A stretch of 19,106 bases of DNA from CAZYEI01 sp964646425 (GTDB lineage: Bacteria > Bacillota_I > Bacilli_A > RFN20 > JAISJY01). The notes below the pieces were generated by a model, which was given only the letters and a program-made list of their open reading frames with translations, had not been told where the DNA came from and did no database searches. The position numbers and the translations under genes are program-made. Shown piece by piece: positions 16,949-19,106 of the stretch. The stretch spans positions 1 to 19,106 of the forward strand of contig CAZYEI010000026.1 in assembly GCA_964646425.1 (NCBI GenBank), read 5' to 3'. Within the stretch, counting starts at the first letter, position 1, and each line of letters starts with the position of its first letter.

Positions 16949-19106
16949 ATGGAAAAGAAGAAAAAAGTTTTGCTATCTTTAGCAATTTTGACAGGAATTA
17001 CTTGTATATCATTAGTGAATACTCCTAAAAAAGTTATAGCAAATGGAACAGCAAAATATGAAGCAAACATTCATCCGGTAGATATTTCTCTTGAAGGAGA
17101 TGCCTTGGTCTATGAAGACAACTATCTATATAAAATGATAGATGGAAATGAAACAACAAATGCTTGGTTTCAAAGTGCTCCAACTGCAATAACTATTGAT
17201 TATGGAAAAACTTTTTTACTATATGATGTAACTATTTTTAATGGAATTGCTGAAGATACTAGAGATTTCTATCAAGCTGGTATTCAATACTCGGCAGATG
17301 GAGAAACTTGGACTACTATTGAAAATCTTTACGAAAATGAAGACTCAATGTATCGTGATGTAGTTTTAGATTATTGGGCTAATCCATTAGAAGTAAGATT
17401 CATAAAACTATCTTATGTAGGAGAATCTAATCCTTGGGTGGCTATTACTGAATTGTCGGTTAATACAATTGAAAAGAAAATTTCATATGAAAATTTAGAA
17501 TTAGAAGATGCAGTATATGGTCATGCCGATATTTCTCATATGATAGATGATGATAATTCGACATTTACATGGTTTAAATCACAAACTACTGCAAATGGAA
17601 CACTTATCCTTTCATATGCACAACCGATAAAAGTTTCCCAAATTGAATTAATGATGGGAAAAGTTGATGCAATCAATGATTGTATGGTTTCACCCACTTT
17701 ATATTATGCAACTGATGATAAGTTTCAATGGCAAGAAATTGCAACTGTTGAAGGGCAATCAATTCGACATATTCTAGAGACTCCAATTACAGTTAAGCAT
17801 CTTAAGGCAGTAGCTGGTGATATCAAAGAAAATGGCTTAGTAATTAGAGAATTTTCTGCTAATTCAAATAACTCTATAACTTTAGACAATTTAAAAGAAT
17901 ATGCAGATCTAAGAGATTCGGGTAGTATTACTGCTTATCCTGAATTGTTAAACAATGTTAGAAATCTTAATGATGGAAAAACAAATACATATGCAGATTT
18001 ACGACCAAATGATGATACTAAAGTTGGTTCAATCATTAATGATTTAGGAAAAGTTAAAGAAATAACTGCGATATCAGTATTGTCAGGTGGCCCAAATTGG
18101 GGCGATAATTTGACTGCTGCCTCAGGTAAAATTTTAACTTCTATGGATGGATTAACATATACTGATATTACTAATCAATTTACTATCGAAGCTGGAAATT
18201 ATACATTATTAAATTCTTCAATTTTAGCAAGATTTGTTAAATTAGAAGTAGTTTCAGGAGCATGGATAACAATTAATGAATTTAATGTTATAGCAAATGA
18301 GATGTTTACTGCTGGATTAAGTGCTAGTTTTGGTGGTACTTATTCAGATGATTTTACTGCATCAAATTTTGGCTTAAGATTTTTAATTCCAACAGCAAAT
18401 GAAACAAATTCAATAGATTATAAAGTTATTGTTAAGGCTGGAACAAAAGAAATTACTTATGCTGTAAATGATGGCTTAATTGAAGAAAATGGAAACTTAA
18501 AGCTAACATTATTATTAGGAGATATAATTAATAATTTTGGTAGACTATCTACTGAATTTACAGTTTCAAGTTATTATAACAATGGTTTGACTGGAGATAT
18601 TTCATATTCAGTTGAAAGTATTGTTAGAGAGTATTTATATTTAGATTTAGTTAAAGAAGTTGCTTTAACTGATAGTGATGTTTCATTTTTAACAAAACTA
18701 AATAACTATATTCAAGTATTAAACGGTGGTAATATAGTAGAACCTGATACTCCAATAGAAAAACTTGATCCAGAAGTTACATTCTCAATTGAATCAGGAA
18801 CAACATTAACTATCGGCGTTGATGCCTCTCCTAGTGTTACTGTAACAGAAGGGTTAAGCTATGTCACATATTTTGAACAAGATGAAGTTAAAGTAAGTGA
18901 TACAATGCCTACTACTCCTGGCACATATTCATTTATCGTTGAAGTTACTGGTAACGACCAATATAATGATGTCCGTCAATTTAGATGGTTCTATCTTGTT
19001 GAAGATAAATTAAATCCAGAAGTTACATTCTCGATTGAATCAGGAGCTACTTTAACTATTGGTGTTGACTCTGCTCCTAGTGTTACTGTTGAAGGCGATT
19101 TAACAT
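16949..19106 (+). CDS. Secreted multi-domain F5/8C protein with MBG-like tandem repeats (3' end outside window)
   Basis: An open frame of 719 codons runs from ATG 16949 to the edge with no stop; AAAGGAGG lies at 16931-16938. A signal peptide (EKKKK, then a hydrophobic core, cleavage likely near VIA-NG) lacks a lipobox. Three F5/8C/CBM32-like domains follow (~45-175, ~178-310, ~312-447), recognised by MIDG...TWF, D.GK...ITIDYG and VRFIKLSY-type strands. Residues ~450-595 (FGGTYSDDFTASNFGLRFLI...) form a domain I do not recognise by name, which resembles a module common in uncharacterised Erysipelotrichia/Mollicutes surface proteins. From residue 605 an 82-residue repeat starts (KLDPEVTFSIESG...); a second is cut by the edge. 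No catalytic motif is visible. Likely role: surface glycan binding alongside GH84, whose second F5/8C domain closely matches this protein's second. The anchor, if any, lies beyond the window. Confidence 0.88.
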   Translation, partial: MEKKKKVLLSLAILTGITCISLVNTPKKVIANGTAKYEANIHPVDISLEGDALVYEDNYLYKMIDGNETTNAWFQSAPTAITIDYGKTFLLYDVTIFNGIAEDTRDFYQAGIQYSADGETWTTIENLYENEDSMYRDVVLDYWANPLEVRFIKLSYVGESNPWVAITELSVNTIEKKISYENLELEDAVYGHADISHMIDDDNSTFTWFKSQTTANGTLILSYAQPIKVSQIELMMGKVDAINDCMVSPTLYYATDDKFQWQEIATVEGQSIRHILETPITVKHLKAVAGDIKENGLVIREFSANSNNSITLDNLKEYADLRDSGSITAYPELLNNVRNLNDGKTNTYADLRPNDDTKVGSIINDLGKVKEITAISVLSGGPNWGDNLTAASGKILTSMDGLTYTDITNQFTIEAGNYTLLNSSILARFVKLEVVSGAWITINEFNVIANEMFTAGLSASFGGTYSDDFTASNFGLRFLIPTANETNSIDYKVIVKAGTKEITYAVNDGLIEENGNLKLTLLLGDIINNFGRLSTEFTVSSYYNNGLTGDISYSVESIVREYLYLDLVKEVALTDSDVSFLTKLNNYIQVLNGGNIVEPDTPIEKLDPEVTFSIESGTTLTIGVDASPSVTVTEGLSYVTYFEQDEVKVSDTMPTTPGTYSFIVEVTGNDQYNDVRQFRWFYLVEDKLNPEVTFSIESGATLTIGVDSAPSVTVEGDLT
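17501..17575 (+). repeat. Duplicated F5/8C module segment, copy 2
   Basis: Partner of 16551-16625, about 84% identical, in frame with the second F5/8C domain of the secreted protein. The tandem F5/8C order in this gene mirrors the C-terminus of the GH84 gene just upstream. Confidence 0.9.
18761..18843 (+). repeat. 83-bp perfect inverted repeat, right arm
   Basis: Identical over all 83 bases to the minus strand of 148-66. Immediately after the match (GTAACAGAAGG) this copy resembles left unit 1 rather than left unit 2, so the right repeat is a mosaic of the two left units. Confidence 0.95.
18761..19106 (+). repeat. Tandem 82 aa protein-repeat region, right copy
   Basis: Unit 1 starts at Lys codon 18761 and unit 2 at 19007, a period of 246 bp (82 residues). 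Unit 2 is cut at the window edge. The units share landmarks with the left-edge lipoprotein (DPEVTFSIESG, SDTMPTTPG, VEVTGNDQYND, RQFRWF). Confidence 0.9.

Noticed and set aside
1..19106. tRNA/rRNA genes, insertion sequences, integrases, phage or defence genes
   Set aside because: I looked for these on both strands and saw no supporting sequence; all long frames are accounted for by transport, surface or enzyme genes.

Overview
The window looks like chromosomal DNA from a low-GC, AT-rich Gram-positive-type bacterium, most likely an uncultured member of the Bacilli/Mollicutes-like side of the Bacillota (Erysipelotrichales, Acholeplasmatales or RF39-like). The reasons are strongly A/T-biased codons, strong GGAGG ribosome sites, many lipoproteins with a lipobox followed by a Ser/Thr-rich linker, and no sign of an outer-membrane SusC/D system. 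TGG is the Trp codon and at least one gene ends in TGA, so this is not a TGA=Trp mycoplasma. The lineage is inferred from style only.

Layout: two divergent operon-like gene sets leave a 198-bp control region (10933-11130). Leftward (minus strand), in transcription order: a GH16 endo-glycanase lipoprotein, two CUT1-type sugar ABC permeases, a 991-residue lipoprotein with two GLUG-type beta-repeat clusters, a ROK-family regulator, a membrane-anchored purple-acid-phosphatase-like phosphoesterase, an MsmX/UgpC-type ATPase, and a lipoprotein with a Big_3-like domain and tandem repeats that runs off the left edge. Rightward (plus strand): a sugar-binding lipoprotein, a BspA-like leucine-rich-repeat protein, a GH84 beta-N-acetylglucosaminidase lipoprotein with two F5/8C (CBM32-like) domains, and a secreted protein with three F5/8C-like domains and the same tandem repeats, running off the right edge.

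Together this reads as a complete Gram-positive glycan-utilisation locus. Surface binding proteins hold a polymer, GH16 cuts it internally, GH84 removes terminal GlcNAc-type sugars, the phosphatase may remove phosphate, the binding protein/permeases/ATPase import the oligosaccharide, and the ROK protein senses it. GH84 plus CBM32-like domains points to a GlcNAc-containing, possibly host mucin-type glycan; the substrate is an inference. The control region has a good promoter on each strand, a near-consensus cre/LacI-type site between them, and an inverted repeat around the plus-strand -10 box.

The most unusual signal is at the edges. The two outermost genes, on opposite strands, share an 81-82-residue repeat, and 83 bp are identical between positions 66-148 (minus) and 18761-18843 (plus). 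This makes a perfect inverted repeat flanking about 18.6 kb of locus. It suggests recent gene conversion or a substrate for inversion and exchange of surface-protein C-termini.
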